From Staphylococcus rostri (GTDB lineage: Bacteria > Bacillota > Bacilli > Staphylococcales > Staphylococcaceae): a DNA stretch of 64,000 nt. Shown piece by piece: positions 28,577-37,473 of this stretch. The notes under the pieces were generated by a model, which saw nothing but the letters and a program-made list of their open reading frames with translations, searched no databases and was not told the origin of the DNA. The first letter of the stretch is position 1. Each line of letters opens with the position of its first letter. The stretch spans positions 16,541 to 80,540 of the forward strand of contig NZ_PPRF01000036.1 of NCBI RefSeq assembly GCF_002902145.1, written 5' to 3'. Position numbers and translations under genes: made by a program.

Positions 28577-29122
28577 ATGACAAATGCATTCAATTTACCA
28601 AACGGCTTTTACTATTTCCCACAAGATGATGAACTCACAGCAGCGAGACGACAAGCTCATAGTTGGCGTACACAAATTAACAATGCTGAAAGCTTGGACG
28701 AACGCCACGCTATTGTTAAAGAAGTCTTTGCACGTACAACGGATTCTTTTTATATCGAACCGACCATTTATTTCGATTATGGTACCAATATTTCTATCGG
28801 TGACAACTTTTATGTTAATGCCAATTCGACATGGCTAGATGCTGCAACAATTACAGTTGGTGACAATGTAAAAATTGGTCCGAACGTTCAATTGATTACA
28901 ATTAACCATCCGCTTAATCCTGACGAGAGACGTACCGGTATCGAGTATGCAGCACCTATTGCTATTGAAGATGATGTTTGGATTGGTGCGGGTGTTATCA
29001 TTTTACCAGGGATCACAATTGGACAGGGGGCAACCATTGCAGCTGGGTCTGTTGTTACAAAAGATGTACCTGCTCACACAGTTGTTGGAGGTAATCCTGC
29101 AAAAATCCTTAAACATTTATAA
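28577..29122 (+). CDS. Maltose/galactoside O-acetyltransferase-like hexapeptide acetyltransferase
   Basis: This 181-residue left-handed beta-helix acetyltransferase of the LacA/Maa group has an N-terminal helical domain (about 1-55), hexapeptide repeats, the catalytic His of TINHPLNP and the C-terminal GNPAKILK. It transfers acetyl from acetyl-CoA to a sugar or similar acceptor. The ATG at 28577 has AAGGTG 9 bp upstream; a GTG three codons earlier is less likely. It is a single gene, divergent from tarA. Confidence 0.85.
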   Translation: MTNAFNLPNGFYYFPQDDELTAARRQAHSWRTQINNAESLDERHAIVKEVFARTTDSFYIEPTIYFDYGTNISIGDNFYVNANSTWLDAATITVGDNVKIGPNVQLITINHPLNPDERRTGIEYAAPIAIEDDVWIGAGVIILPGITIGQGATIAAGSVVTKDVPAHTVVGGNPAKILKHL

Positions 29123-29198
29123 GTCCTAAGTCTGTAGCATACAAAGCCGATTGACGGTATACTCTACATAAATATGCATTTAGAAAGGATTACTATTT

Positions 29199-29993
29199 AT
29201 GAATGAACACACATGGCTTGTCTCGCCTATCCCTATCTCGGTCTTGCTATTGTTGGCGATTACTGGCATGTATTTGCTGAGTTACTATTATCGCAGCCAC
29301 CCTATCTTGTCTATGCTTAGTATTGCGATGAACTACTTGCCCGTTCTGACGCATGAGTTTGGGCACGTGCTCTTTAATCGTCTGAGCGGTGGACGTGTGG
29401 TAGATTTTGTTGTCGTGATGACACGACGCGAACGTCAAGCGACTGGCCAACAAGGCTACGCGGTAACGCAAAGTAAGAGTCGTATTGGTCAAATCTTTAC
29501 GACAATCGGTGGCTACATTATGCCGCCACTCATGCTTAGTATCGGCTTAATTATGCAAAGTAAGGGACAAGGCGTTATTTTCATCTTATTATACATCGGT
29601 ATCTTTTTGTACTTTACAATCGTGACTTCTAGAAAGGTCGCACCTATCATTATCATTGTGTTACTATGCGGCATTATCTATCTAGGTCTACAATCAGAAA
29701 ATCTACAGAATTATTCATTAATCTATATGCTGGTTTATCACTGGTTACTCGGAACATTATTTGGCGAAGTGATACAATCCTCGATTACCATAGCACAACT
29801 TACCTTTGCACGACCGCAACCTAGTTGGGACGGTACAGCATTACGTGACTTAACACACGTGCCAACCATTGTTTTTTCAGCATTATGGATTTTACTCAAC
29901 GGCACGAGCGTTTATTATTTATGCCAACAACTTTTCTTAGAGCCGAGTACACGCCCGATCCTTTCTTTATTACCATTGCTTCCTTTCACATAA
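29199..29993 (+). CDS. M50B-like membrane metalloprotease family protein
   Basis: This 264-residue protein has about seven membrane helices. The zinc motif HEFGH is in helix 2 (LTHEFGHVLFNRLSGG), which with Gly-rich GRVVDFVV matches the M50B-like group of site-2-type proteases. A clear LDG third-ligand motif is not obvious; D in PSWDGTAL may serve. Role unknown. It is convergent with mntR and shares a terminator with it. Confidence 0.75.
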   Translation: MNEHTWLVSPIPISVLLLLAITGMYLLSYYYRSHPILSMLSIAMNYLPVLTHEFGHVLFNRLSGGRVVDFVVVMTRRERQATGQQGYAVTQSKSRIGQIFTTIGGYIMPPLMLSIGLIMQSKGQGVIFILLYIGIFLYFTIVTSRKVAPIIIIVLLCGIIYLGLQSENLQNYSLIYMLVYHWLLGTLFGEVIQSSITIAQLTFARPQPSWDGTALRDLTHVPTIVFSALWILLNGTSVYYLCQQLFLEPSTRPILSLLPLLPFT

Positions 29994-29996
29994 TTA

Positions 29997-30049
29997 AAAT
30001 GCGTACACAACAATGAAATCTCACTTCACTGTTGATGTACGCATTTTTT
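29997..30049. terminator. Bidirectional terminator between the protease gene and mntR
   Basis: The AAATGCGTACA/TGTACGCATTT arms, extended by CAACA-type pairing, have T runs on both strands and lie between convergent stops. Confidence 0.8.
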
Positions 30050-30701
30050 AATCTTCTTGCTTCTCTGCAAAAATAACTGCTGCATTACTGTAGCTTAAAA
30101 TAACTGTTTCTTTCTTGCTTTCTAACTCGAGCATTTGGTTAATATCATCTTTGCGCTTAATCGTCACAACGTCACCGATAGACATCGCTCTGCTTGATAA
30201 ATATACGAGCAAATCTGTTTTATCACGCACACGTCGAATCACAACCGTATCGCCTTCATTAAATGATTGTAACGATGTGCGGTAACGCTCTTCAAACGCG
30301 CCATCTCTTGGAATGACACCACCATGTGGACACGTCTCTGGGTATTCTAATAATGCGTCAAGTCGATCGACAAACAACTGAGACACACGATGCTCTAACA
30401 CTTCCGCTTCCGCATGCACTTCTTCCCATGTATAGCCTAAAACCTCTATTAAAAACAACTCAATCAAACGATGACGCTTAATAATATCTAATGTATATTG
30501 CAAGCCAATTGCTGATAACTTCGTCCCTTTATAAGGCTTCGTTTCAACATATCCTTCTTTTTCTAGTCGGCCTACCATCTCAGTGACAGACGGTGGTTTG
30601 ATATTCAAAGCCTGAGAGAGTGTTTTGTTAGATACGTATGTATTGATACCATCATGACTCAAAATCGCCTTGAGATAATCTTCCTTTTCTTCCGTTAACA
30701 T
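30048..30701 (-). CDS. mntR: MntR, DtxR-family manganese-dependent repressor
   Basis: This is a 217-residue DtxR-type repressor: an N-terminal winged helix (LTEEKEDYLKAI, IKPPSVTEMVGRLEKEG), a metal-binding dimerisation domain with HRLIELFL, AEVLEHRVS and the CPHGG-like motif, and a C-terminal SH3-like domain. It represses mntABC when Mn2+ is plentiful. The start is the ATG preceded by AGAGGTGAAGG. It is divergent from mntA. Confidence 0.93.
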   Translation of the reverse strand: MLTEEKEDYLKAILSHDGINTYVSNKTLSQALNIKPPSVTEMVGRLEKEGYVETKPYKGTKLSAIGLQYTLDIIKRHRLIELFLIEVLGYTWEEVHAEAEVLEHRVSQLFVDRLDALLEYPETCPHGGVIPRDGAFEERYRTSLQSFNEGDTVVIRRVRDKTDLLVYLSSRAMSIGDVVTIKRKDDINQMLELESKKETVILSYSNAAVIFAEKQED

Positions 30702-30747
30702 ACCTTCACCTCTTGAACAGATTACATCCATTGTATCATAAAATACA

Positions 30748-30798
30748 TTGACATCAGATATTTTAAGTATATAATATAAATTAGTTAGGATTACCTAA
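30748..30798 (+). promoter_or_regulatory. mntABC promoter and probable MntR operator
   Basis: TTGACA (30748-30753), 16 bp and TATAAT (30770-30775) are followed at the start site by a palindrome TTAGG-ATTA-CCTAA (30785-30798), similar to DtxR/MntR operators. This places repression directly over initiation. Confidence 0.75.
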
Positions 30799-30821
30799 AT
30801 TAAAAGTAAGAAGGTGTTAAA

Positions 30822-31601
30822 ATGCTCTCCATCAAAGATTTGAATTTATATTTAGGTCGTAAGCATGTATTAAAAGAGATTACATTGCAACTGCCACTAC
30901 ATGGAGAAATGATTGGCATTATGGGACCTAATGGTAGCGGTAAATCTTCACTTATCAAATCACTGATTGGAGAATTACCTGCCAACGGAACAATCACACT
31001 TAACGAACAACCTATTAAGCAATGCTTAACAGATATCACATATATCCCACAAAAGTCACTTCTCGACTTGGAATTCCCTATTAGCGTGGAAGATTTAGTG
31101 TTATCCGGTTGTTATCAAGATGCTGGATGGTTCAAACGTATTCCTAAAAAGATGAAACAACGTCGAGACGAACTCCTCCACGAACTGTCACTTTATGAAT
31201 TGCGTAAACGTTCTCTTAATGCCTTGAGTGGCGGTCAATTGCAACGTGTTTATATTGCTCGCGCGCTCATGTCGGAAAGTGAAGTCTATCTACTCGACGA
31301 ACCATTTGTCGGCATAGATTTTAAAAGTGAAGCCATTATTCTTAAAAAGCTAGAAGAATTGAAAGCAAATGGCAAACTTATTTTAATTGTGCATCATGAC
31401 TTAGCAACAGCTGATCAATACTTTGATCGTATTTTACTACTCAATCAGTCTGTGCAGTTTTTCGGGGATAGCGCCGAAGCACTCAAACCGGAACATATCG
31501 AGTCTGTCTTTTTAAGCAGACATACAATGCCACGGTCTGACGAAAGTAATCAGCAGAGAAAGGAGTCAGTACATCATGCCGTTCATCCAACATCTTTTTG
31601 A
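30822..31601 (+). CDS. mntA: MntA, manganese ABC transporter ATPase
   Basis: This 259-residue ABC ATPase of the metal (zinc/manganese) class has Walker A GPNGSGKSS at 35-43, the signature LSGGQLQRVYIARA and Walker B VYLLDEPFVGID. It powers Mn2+ import. It is first in mntABC, overlaps mntB by 26 bp and follows AAGAAGGTG. The gene order ATPase-permease-lipoprotein is that of S. aureus. Confidence 0.94.
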   Translation: MLSIKDLNLYLGRKHVLKEITLQLPLHGEMIGIMGPNGSGKSSLIKSLIGELPANGTITLNEQPIKQCLTDITYIPQKSLLDLEFPISVEDLVLSGCYQDAGWFKRIPKKMKQRRDELLHELSLYELRKRSLNALSGGQLQRVYIARALMSESEVYLLDEPFVGIDFKSEAIILKKLEELKANGKLILIVHHDLATADQYFDRILLLNQSVQFFGDSAEALKPEHIESVFLSRHTMPRSDESNQQRKESVHHAVHPTSF

Positions 31602-32415
31602 GTATCAGTTTCTATCACGTGCGATGCTTACAGCTGTACTCGTCGGTATTGTATGTGGTGTCGTCGGTTGTATCATCATACTTCGCGGCTTGTCACTCAT
31701 GGGTGATGCGATGAGTCATGCCGTATTACCAGGTGTTGCATTGTCGTTTCTATTTCATATTCCAATGTTTATCGGGGCACTGATTACCGGTATGTTAAGC
31801 AGCATTCTGATTGGCTATATTTCAGATGCTTCTAAAACTAAAAAAGACGCTGCAATCGGCATTACATTTACCGCATTTTTAGCGTCTGGGATTATTCTAA
31901 TTAGTGTTATTCACAGTGCAACCGACCTTTACCATATTTTATTTGGTAATATTTTGGCGATTACACAATCTGCCTTCTATACGACTTTGGTTGTCAGCAC
32001 GATTGTCGTTGCGCTGATCATTGTTTTGTATCGTCCACTCAAAATATCAACACTTGATCCTGTATTTAGTCGCATGAGTGGCTTAAATACAACGGTCATC
32101 CACTATTTTGTCATGTTATTGTTAGCACTCGTTATTGTCGCAAGTGTTCAAACAGTTGGTGTCATTCTAGTGGTTGCATTACTGATTACGCCAGCCTCAA
32201 CCGCGTATTTAATTACTAATAAACTCTCAACAATGATGCTGACTTCTAGTATTTTCAGCGTCATCAGTGCGACATTCGGCATTTATTTAAGCTTTAAATT
32301 CAACTTACCAAGTGGTGCAGTGATTGTGCTTATCGCAACATTGTTATATGCCGTCACTTTCATCATTTCAAAAATTATTCAATCTAATCATAAAGGAGCG
32401 TATCAAACAACATGA
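31576..32415 (+). CDS. mntB: MntB, manganese ABC transporter permease
   Basis: This 279-residue ABC-3 family permease has about eight helices, with the family segment RGLSLMGDAMSHAVLPGVAL facing the ATPase. It starts within the end of mntA and overlaps mntC by 4 bp (ATGA), so all three genes are coupled. Confidence 0.93.
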   Translation: MPFIQHLFEYQFLSRAMLTAVLVGIVCGVVGCIIILRGLSLMGDAMSHAVLPGVALSFLFHIPMFIGALITGMLSSILIGYISDASKTKKDAAIGITFTAFLASGIILISVIHSATDLYHILFGNILAITQSAFYTTLVVSTIVVALIIVLYRPLKISTLDPVFSRMSGLNTTVIHYFVMLLLALVIVASVQTVGVILVVALLITPASTAYLITNKLSTMMLTSSIFSVISATFGIYLSFKFNLPSGAVIVLIATLLYAVTFIISKIIQSNHKGAYQTT

Positions 32416-33341
32416 TCAAACGTATACTTACATTATGTGTCTTAATGCTTGTATTAACAGCATGTAGTTTTAACAACGACAACTCTCATGAAAAGGTAAA
32501 AGTTGTCACAACAAACTCTATTCTTGGCGACATGGTTAAAAATATTGCAGGTGACAAAGCAGATGTTCACAGCATTGTCCCAGTTGGTCAAGACCCACAC
32601 GAATACGAAATTAAACCAAAGGACGTTCAAGCACTAACAGATGCTGACGTTGTTGTCTATAATGGCTTCAACTTGGAAAGTGGTAACGGCTGGTTCGAGA
32701 AAGCGTTGAAACAAGCAGACAAATCATTAGATGATAAATCTGTCGTACGTGCAACACAATCCGTGAAACCAATCTACTTGAAACACGGTGGCAAGTCTGA
32801 GGATATGATTGACCCACACGCGTGGTTAAGTATTAAAAACGGTGTGCAATATGCGAAAAACATTCAAGCAGCTTTAATTAAAGCAGACGACGCACACAAA
32901 AAAGATTACCAAAAACAAGGTGATGCATATATTCAAAAATTAGAACAACTGAGTGAAAAGAGTCAAAATAAATTCCAAGATATTCCTAAAGAACAACGTG
33001 CGATGATTACAAGTGAAGGTGCTTTTAAATACTTCGCACAACAATATGACATTACACCTGGATATATTTGGGAGATTAATACAGAAAACCAAGGTACACC
33101 ACAACAAATGAAACAAGCGATTGACTTCGTGAAACAACATCACATTAAAAACTTGCTTCTTGAAACAAGTGTCAGTGATAAGAGTATGAAGAGTCTAGGA
33201 GAAGAAACAGGTGCCAAAATTTATGGTACGGTTTACACAGACTCTATCGGTAAAAAAGGCAGCGATGGCGACTCATACTACAAAATGATGGAAAGTAACA
33301 TTGATACCATTCATCAAAGTATGGTTAAAAACAATCAATAA
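32412..33341 (+). CDS. mntC: MntC, manganese-binding lipoprotein
   Basis: This 309-residue cluster A-I solute-binding protein has a lipobox LTAC (about 14-17) that anchors it to the membrane. The metal ligands typical of MntC are visible: His of DPHEYE, His of DPHAWLS, the Glu in IWEINTENQG and a C-terminal Asp of VYTDSIG. It captures Mn2+ for MntAB and helps resist calprotectin and oxidative stress. A terminator, which is one copy of a 52-bp direct repeat, follows at once. Confidence 0.95.
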   Translation: MIKRILTLCVLMLVLTACSFNNDNSHEKVKVVTTNSILGDMVKNIAGDKADVHSIVPVGQDPHEYEIKPKDVQALTDADVVVYNGFNLESGNGWFEKALKQADKSLDDKSVVRATQSVKPIYLKHGGKSEDMIDPHAWLSIKNGVQYAKNIQAALIKADDAHKKDYQKQGDAYIQKLEQLSEKSQNKFQDIPKEQRAMITSEGAFKYFAQQYDITPGYIWEINTENQGTPQQMKQAIDFVKQHHIKNLLLETSVSDKSMKSLGEETGAKIYGTVYTDSIGKKGSDGDSYYKMMESNIDTIHQSMVKNNQ

Positions 33342-33343
33342 GA

Positions 33344-33395
33344 TAGACAAAAGCAGCACATGTCATATTCGCGTGACGTGTGCTGCTTTTCTGTT
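33344..33395. repeat. 52-bp direct repeat, left copy (mntC terminator)
   Basis: The segment runs from TAGACAAAAGCAGCAC to GTGTGCTGCTTTTCTGTT and is an intrinsic terminator (AAAAGCAGCACA/TGTGCTGCTTTT). An exact 52-bp copy is at 36982-37033. The two bracket the AAA+ island. Confidence 0.95.
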
Positions 33396-33625
33396 AATCC
33401 ATAACATTTATATCTCGGTTCAAACGATTTAAATGACTCCTTAAACTTTATTCTGTCATATGTAAACAATATTTATTTAAGTTATGATTAAATCTAATAC
33501 TAATCGATTGATTCATTAAAATATTATTGAAATGAATGATAGTATGTTATACACTAAAAAAAGAGTTTTGATTTATCTAGATTCTTAACTCCTAACATAA
33601 AATTGAAGGACGTGCGTTATTCATT

Positions 33626-34291
33626 ATGAATTGTAAAAAATGCGGTAATACAATCACAAATACAGAATTATTCTGCAGCAAATGTGGAACAAAAACAGAA
33701 AAGCATCATACCCAGCAAAATAACCAAACTTCTACAAATCAGGTTAACAGTGATAATACTTTGCAAAATGATTTCACAAGCCAATTTGGGGCTTCAGCTA
33801 GTAAAGTAAAAAGTAGTAAGTCAGCTAGTCATAAACAAGAATCCAATTTCCAACAAAGAAATAGTACAGTAAATCAAAAATTTGGGGCTTCTGTATCCAA
33901 ATCCTCCAACAACAAAGGTGTTGTAGATAACATTAAGAGTATTTTTTCTCTAGATGACAAAAATGAATGGATGAAGCGTTATATTATTTCAGTATGTTAT
34001 TTTATGTTTAGTATGATATCCTTCGTAGACCATCCAGGGGTTACATTATTATCATTTTTCATTGTTAATGCCTTATTATTCCCGTTAATATTGTGCATTT
34101 ATGACCATTTTGCACGAAAACTTTTTAAAAAAACCAACTATTTTGAAGATGTTAAAAATATAGGAGGAGGATTTGCTACTGTAAAATTAATGATTAAATT
34201 TTTCTTTTTATCATTTGTCTGGACTTTCTCATTTTTACTAGGTATACCTGCTCTTATTTATTTATACTTATTAGCCCAAAAATTAAACTAG
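33626..34291 (+). CDS. Zinc-ribbon membrane protein of the AAA+ island
   Basis: This 221-residue protein has an N-terminal zinc ribbon with CKKC (C3, C6) and CSKC (C17, C20), then a long low-complexity Gln/Asn/Ser-rich linker (about 25-105) with two FGAS-x-SK repeats, then three or four hydrophobic helices (about 110-221) with a short cytosolic segment. I know no function. The stop codon overlaps the ribosome site of the AAA+ gene 12 bp on, so the two are one translational unit. Its own ATG has only a distant GAAGGA. Confidence 0.85.
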   Translation: MNCKKCGNTITNTELFCSKCGTKTEKHHTQQNNQTSTNQVNSDNTLQNDFTSQFGASASKVKSSKSASHKQESNFQQRNSTVNQKFGASVSKSSNNKGVVDNIKSIFSLDDKNEWMKRYIISVCYFMFSMISFVDHPGVTLLSFFIVNALLFPLILCIYDHFARKLFKKTNYFEDVKNIGGGFATVKLMIKFFFLSFVWTFSFLLGIPALIYLYLLAQKLN

Positions 34292-34303
34292 GAGGGATTG
34301 AAC

Positions 34304-36922
34304 ATGAAAAAACCCATAAGTGTTGGAAAGGGGTTTAGAAAAATCAGTTTGCAAAAACTTATTGATGAAACTCATGTTCCAAGCGACACAGTAGTACTAT
34401 TTGATGCTATACCCGATCACAAATATACACTTTCTGGAAATGGTATAGCATTTACAAACACTTCTCTTACATTTAAAGGGGACGGCCCACCTGAAAATGT
34501 CGTTATAGCTACACCTTTGTCAATATCCAACTCTAAAGTTACTTTAAAAAATTTAACAATCGACGTAACATCTCATCGAAATAATGCAATTTTTATTAAA
34601 AATAGTACTGTCACTCTAGAAAATATCATTGCAAAAGGTCATAAAGACTTTCCAACAATCTATATTGATGAGTACAGCACTGTTACAATTCACAATACAA
34701 CATCAATAACACAAAATGATAATATTTTTTCATTAGTAATTAGAAAAAGATCACAAGCGTCTATTCATAATTCCTTATTAAACAGTATAAATATAATAGA
34801 TAATGCTACCGTGCAGTTACATAATAATTTAATAAATGGTAGTATCGAAATTCGTGATAATAGTAAGCTTGAAGCAACTAATATCCATATTAATAATGAG
34901 AATCATTATATGGATATCCAACTATCAAAGCAAAGTGAAGTTTTTTTAAATTCATTAAATATTATAAACGGTTTATATAAAGCAGAGGTGAATGAAAGCT
35001 ATTTATCTATTAACAATATTAATACCAATCATTCAAAACAATTTTTAATTTTTAAAGATGATTATTCAGATGTTGTTGGAGATGGCTTTGAAGTAATTAA
35101 TCACAATGAGACAATTCAAGAAGGTCTTGAGTTCTACTCCCCCAATAATGAATATCCGACTGAAGTTGAAACGATAAATAGTACTAACAATCATGAGTAT
35201 GCGCCAAAAAGTAATGAATATGCGACTGAAAATGAAATGATAAATAACACTAACAATCATGAGTATACACCAAAAAGTAATGAAGTATCACAGTTAAAAG
35301 CATTGGATGAATTAAATAGTCTAATTGGTTTAAATTCTGTTAAAGAAGTAACCAGAAAATTCATTGCGATAGCCAACACAAATAAAATTAAACAGGAAAA
35401 AGGCCTTCTGACTAAAAAGCCTGCAATGCACTCTATGTTCATTGGTAACCCTGGTACAGGAAAAACTACTGTAGCAAGATTAATTGCTCGTGCACTATAT
35501 GAAGAAGGAGTCATTTCAGAAAATAACTTTGTAGAAGTTTCACGTCAAGATTTAGTTTCTGAATATATTGGTAAAACTGCATCACAAACATTAGAAATTC
35601 TAGAGAGTGCAAGAAATGGTGTACTTTTTATTGATGAGGCTTATACATTAACATACGGAGACCAGGACAAAGGACTAGGTCAGGAAGCTATAGATACAAT
35701 ACTAAAATATATGGAAGACCATAGAGAAGAAATTATGATTATTTTTGCTGGTTACACCAATGAAATGATGTCATTTAAAAATTCTAATCCAGGATTGGCT
35801 TCAAGAATTCCTTATACATTTGACTTTGAAGACTACACAATTGATCAATTAGTAGAAATCGGAAACGCTGATTTAATATCTCAAAATTATAAGTTTAATA
35901 CAGAAACATACAGTGAAATCTTAAGAAAAGCATATCGAAATGGGTTTGACAATAGTAACGCGCGATGGGTCCGCAACTTTAATGAACAGTTAACATCTCA
36001 GCAAATGCAAAGAGTTTATCAGAACAATAATCTTTCGAATGATACTTTGCTAACTATAACTGATGAAGATTTAGCTATTTTTGATCCTAAAAATGATACA
36101 TCTGATAAAAGTCTTCAAAATCTATTAGATGAGCTCAATGCATTAATTGGTCTAACTAGAGTGAAAGAACGTGTAAATGCAATTGTTAATGAAGTAAAGA
36201 TTAATCAATTGTTAGAAGAACAAGGCCATCACGTGTCTAAAAGTAACTATCACATGGTGTTTACCGGTTCTCCTGGTACGGGTAAAACAACAGTTGCAAG
36301 ATTATTATCAGAGATTTTTAAATCTTTAGGCCTACTGACAAAAGGACATCTAATTGAAACAAATCGCAGTGAATTGATAGGAAGTTATATAGGACATACG
36401 GAGAAAAATACAAAAGAAAAGATAGAACAATCTATGGGTGGTGTGTTGTTTATCGATGAAGCTTATCAGTTAACACCAAAAGATGCCAGTTCTAATGATT
36501 TTGGAGTATTGGCTGTTGAGACGCTTATTACTCATCTAGAAAATAAACGCGGCCAATTCATTGCTATTTTTGCTGGGTATGAAAATGATATGGAACATTT
36601 TCTTAATGCTAATGAAGGATTAAAATCACGTATTCCTTATACAATACATTTCGATGACTATCTACCTTCAGAGGTTGCTGATATTGTCGTAATGAAACTG
36701 CAAAGTGAATCGTGGAAATTCAATGAACATTTACTACGAGAAATTGTAGAAAACAAATATCGAAATGAAGAAAAATCAAAGCAATCTAATGGTAGATGGG
36801 CACGAAATTTTGTTCAAGATTTATTAGTAAGACATAAAAATAATATCATTGAACAAGACCTTAAAAACCTTGATATAACTGTTATTTTGGATAGTACGAT
36901 TAAAGAATTAGAAATCAACTAG
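34304..36922 (+). CDS. Beta-helix/double CbxX-type AAA+ ATPase
   Basis: This is an 872-residue protein. Residues about 20-270 are short repeats of alternating hydrophobic strands with Asn/Ser turns, reading as a parallel beta-helix. A linker with a duplicated 22-residue unit (282-325) follows, then two CbxX/CfqX (SpoVK/EccA-like) AAA+ domains: D1 with Walker A GNPGTGKT (381-388) and Walker B VLFIDEA (440-446); D2 with GSPGTGKT (655-662) and VLFIDEA (714-720). Both keep SRIPY-type arginine finger motifs, so both may hydrolyse ATP. It starts after GGAGGG. The role is unknown; remodelling of a membrane partner, probably the zinc-ribbon protein, is inferred. Confidence 0.88.
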   Translation: MKKPISVGKGFRKISLQKLIDETHVPSDTVVLFDAIPDHKYTLSGNGIAFTNTSLTFKGDGPPENVVIATPLSISNSKVTLKNLTIDVTSHRNNAIFIKNSTVTLENIIAKGHKDFPTIYIDEYSTVTIHNTTSITQNDNIFSLVIRKRSQASIHNSLLNSINIIDNATVQLHNNLINGSIEIRDNSKLEATNIHINNENHYMDIQLSKQSEVFLNSLNIINGLYKAEVNESYLSINNINTNHSKQFLIFKDDYSDVVGDGFEVINHNETIQEGLEFYSPNNEYPTEVETINSTNNHEYAPKSNEYATENEMINNTNNHEYTPKSNEVSQLKALDELNSLIGLNSVKEVTRKFIAIANTNKIKQEKGLLTKKPAMHSMFIGNPGTGKTTVARLIARALYEEGVISENNFVEVSRQDLVSEYIGKTASQTLEILESARNGVLFIDEAYTLTYGDQDKGLGQEAIDTILKYMEDHREEIMIIFAGYTNEMMSFKNSNPGLASRIPYTFDFEDYTIDQLVEIGNADLISQNYKFNTETYSEILRKAYRNGFDNSNARWVRNFNEQLTSQQMQRVYQNNNLSNDTLLTITDEDLAIFDPKNDTSDKSLQNLLDELNALIGLTRVKERVNAIVNEVKINQLLEEQGHHVSKSNYHMVFTGSPGTGKTTVARLLSEIFKSLGLLTKGHLIETNRSELIGSYIGHTEKNTKEKIEQSMGGVLFIDEAYQLTPKDASSNDFGVLAVETLITHLENKRGQFIAIFAGYENDMEHFLNANEGLKSRIPYTIHFDDYLPSEVADIVVMKLQSESWKFNEHLLREIVENKYRNEEKSKQSNGRWARNFVQDLLVRHKNNIIEQDLKNLDITVILDSTIKELEIN
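35147..35278 (+). repeat. In-frame tandem duplication of 66 bp inside the AAA+ gene
   Basis: Units 35147-35212 and 35213-35278 encode two 22-residue copies starting NEY and ending NNHEY-x-PKS. They differ at about a dozen bases and lie in the linker between the beta-helix and the first AAA+ domain, so copy number could change linker length without a frameshift. Confidence 0.9.
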
Positions 36923-36981
36923 TTTCAATTAGCTTAATAGTTATTATATTTCTTTAATTTAGATTATAAAATTTTTCTGTC

Positions 36982-37033
36982 TAGACAAAAGCAGCACATG
37001 TCATATTCGCGTGACGTGTGCTGCTTTTCTGTT
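36982..37033. repeat. 52-bp direct repeat, right copy (mnhG2 terminator)
   Basis: This is identical in all 52 positions to 33344-33395. It is a symmetrical hairpin with T runs on both strands and lies 5 bp beyond the mnhG2 stop, so it terminates both the island operon and mnh2. Confidence 0.95.
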
Positions 37034-37038
37034 GTATT

Positions 37039-37473
37039 TTAATCCAATCGTGCATATATTTTTTTACGACGTTTCGCACGTTTTTCAATGCGCATTTGAC
37101 GTTTTTGTTCTTCATCAATATCATCTTTGTTTAAGTCCGCATCACCTGTATTCGCATCTTTTTGATACATATACGCCCCTGTACGATATGCTGCACGTGA
37201 GACGAGATGTCCCCCCACTGGTGCAGTAATGTTAATAAACACTAACGCTAACAGTGTACGAACACTCACATATCCTTGCGCAAAGATAAAGTAAATAAAT
37301 ACGCCGACAAGTGTTAACATAACGGCTGCTGTCGATGCTTTCGTCGCGGCATGAATGCGTAAAAAGACGTCTCGAAATCGCACAACACCGATGGCACTAA
37401 TTAGCGCGATAATACCGCCTGCAAAGACCATGATAGCTGCGATGAGTTTAATAATTTCGTTTATTGTTGCCAT
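37039..37473 (-). CDS. mnhG2: MnhG2, Na+/H+ antiporter subunit G
   Basis: This 144-residue protein has three membrane helices with the PhaG/MnhG motif [20 protein letters not shown], followed by a charged cytosolic tail (about 105-144, very basic). S. aureus MnhG2 is 145 residues. The start is placed at MATINEI, 11 bp after GGAGG. It is the last gene of the seven-gene mnh2 operon. Confidence 0.92.
   Translation of the reverse strand: MATINEIIKLIAAIMVFAGGIIALISAIGVVRFRDVFLRIHAATKASTAAVMLTLVGVFIYFIFAQGYVSVRTLLALVFINITAPVGGHLVSRAAYRTGAYMYQKDANTGDADLNKDDIDEEQKRQMRIEKRAKRRKKIYARLD

Larger units (their letters stand above)
33396..37033. mobile_element. 3.6-kb accessory island inserted at the mntC/mnhG2 terminator
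   Basis: The DNA between the two 52-bp repeats holds only a zinc-ribbon membrane protein gene and an AAA+ gene, both on the + strand and clearly more AT-rich than flanking mnt and mnh genes. Removing it (with one repeat) restores a simple convergent mntC-terminator-mnhG2 junction, the arrangement I expect in relatives. There is no integrase inside, so mobilisation would be in trans or by homologous exchange of cassettes at the terminator. The 230 bp before the first gene (33396-33625) hold a likely promoter (TTGAAA near 33527, TATACA near 33548) and no ORF. Confidence 0.75.

Noticed and set aside
36982..37033. Reading the 52-bp repeats as a simple target-site duplication of a transposon
   Set aside because: 52 bp is too long for known transposon duplications, and the insert has no transposase or terminal inverted repeats; site-specific or homologous exchange fits better.
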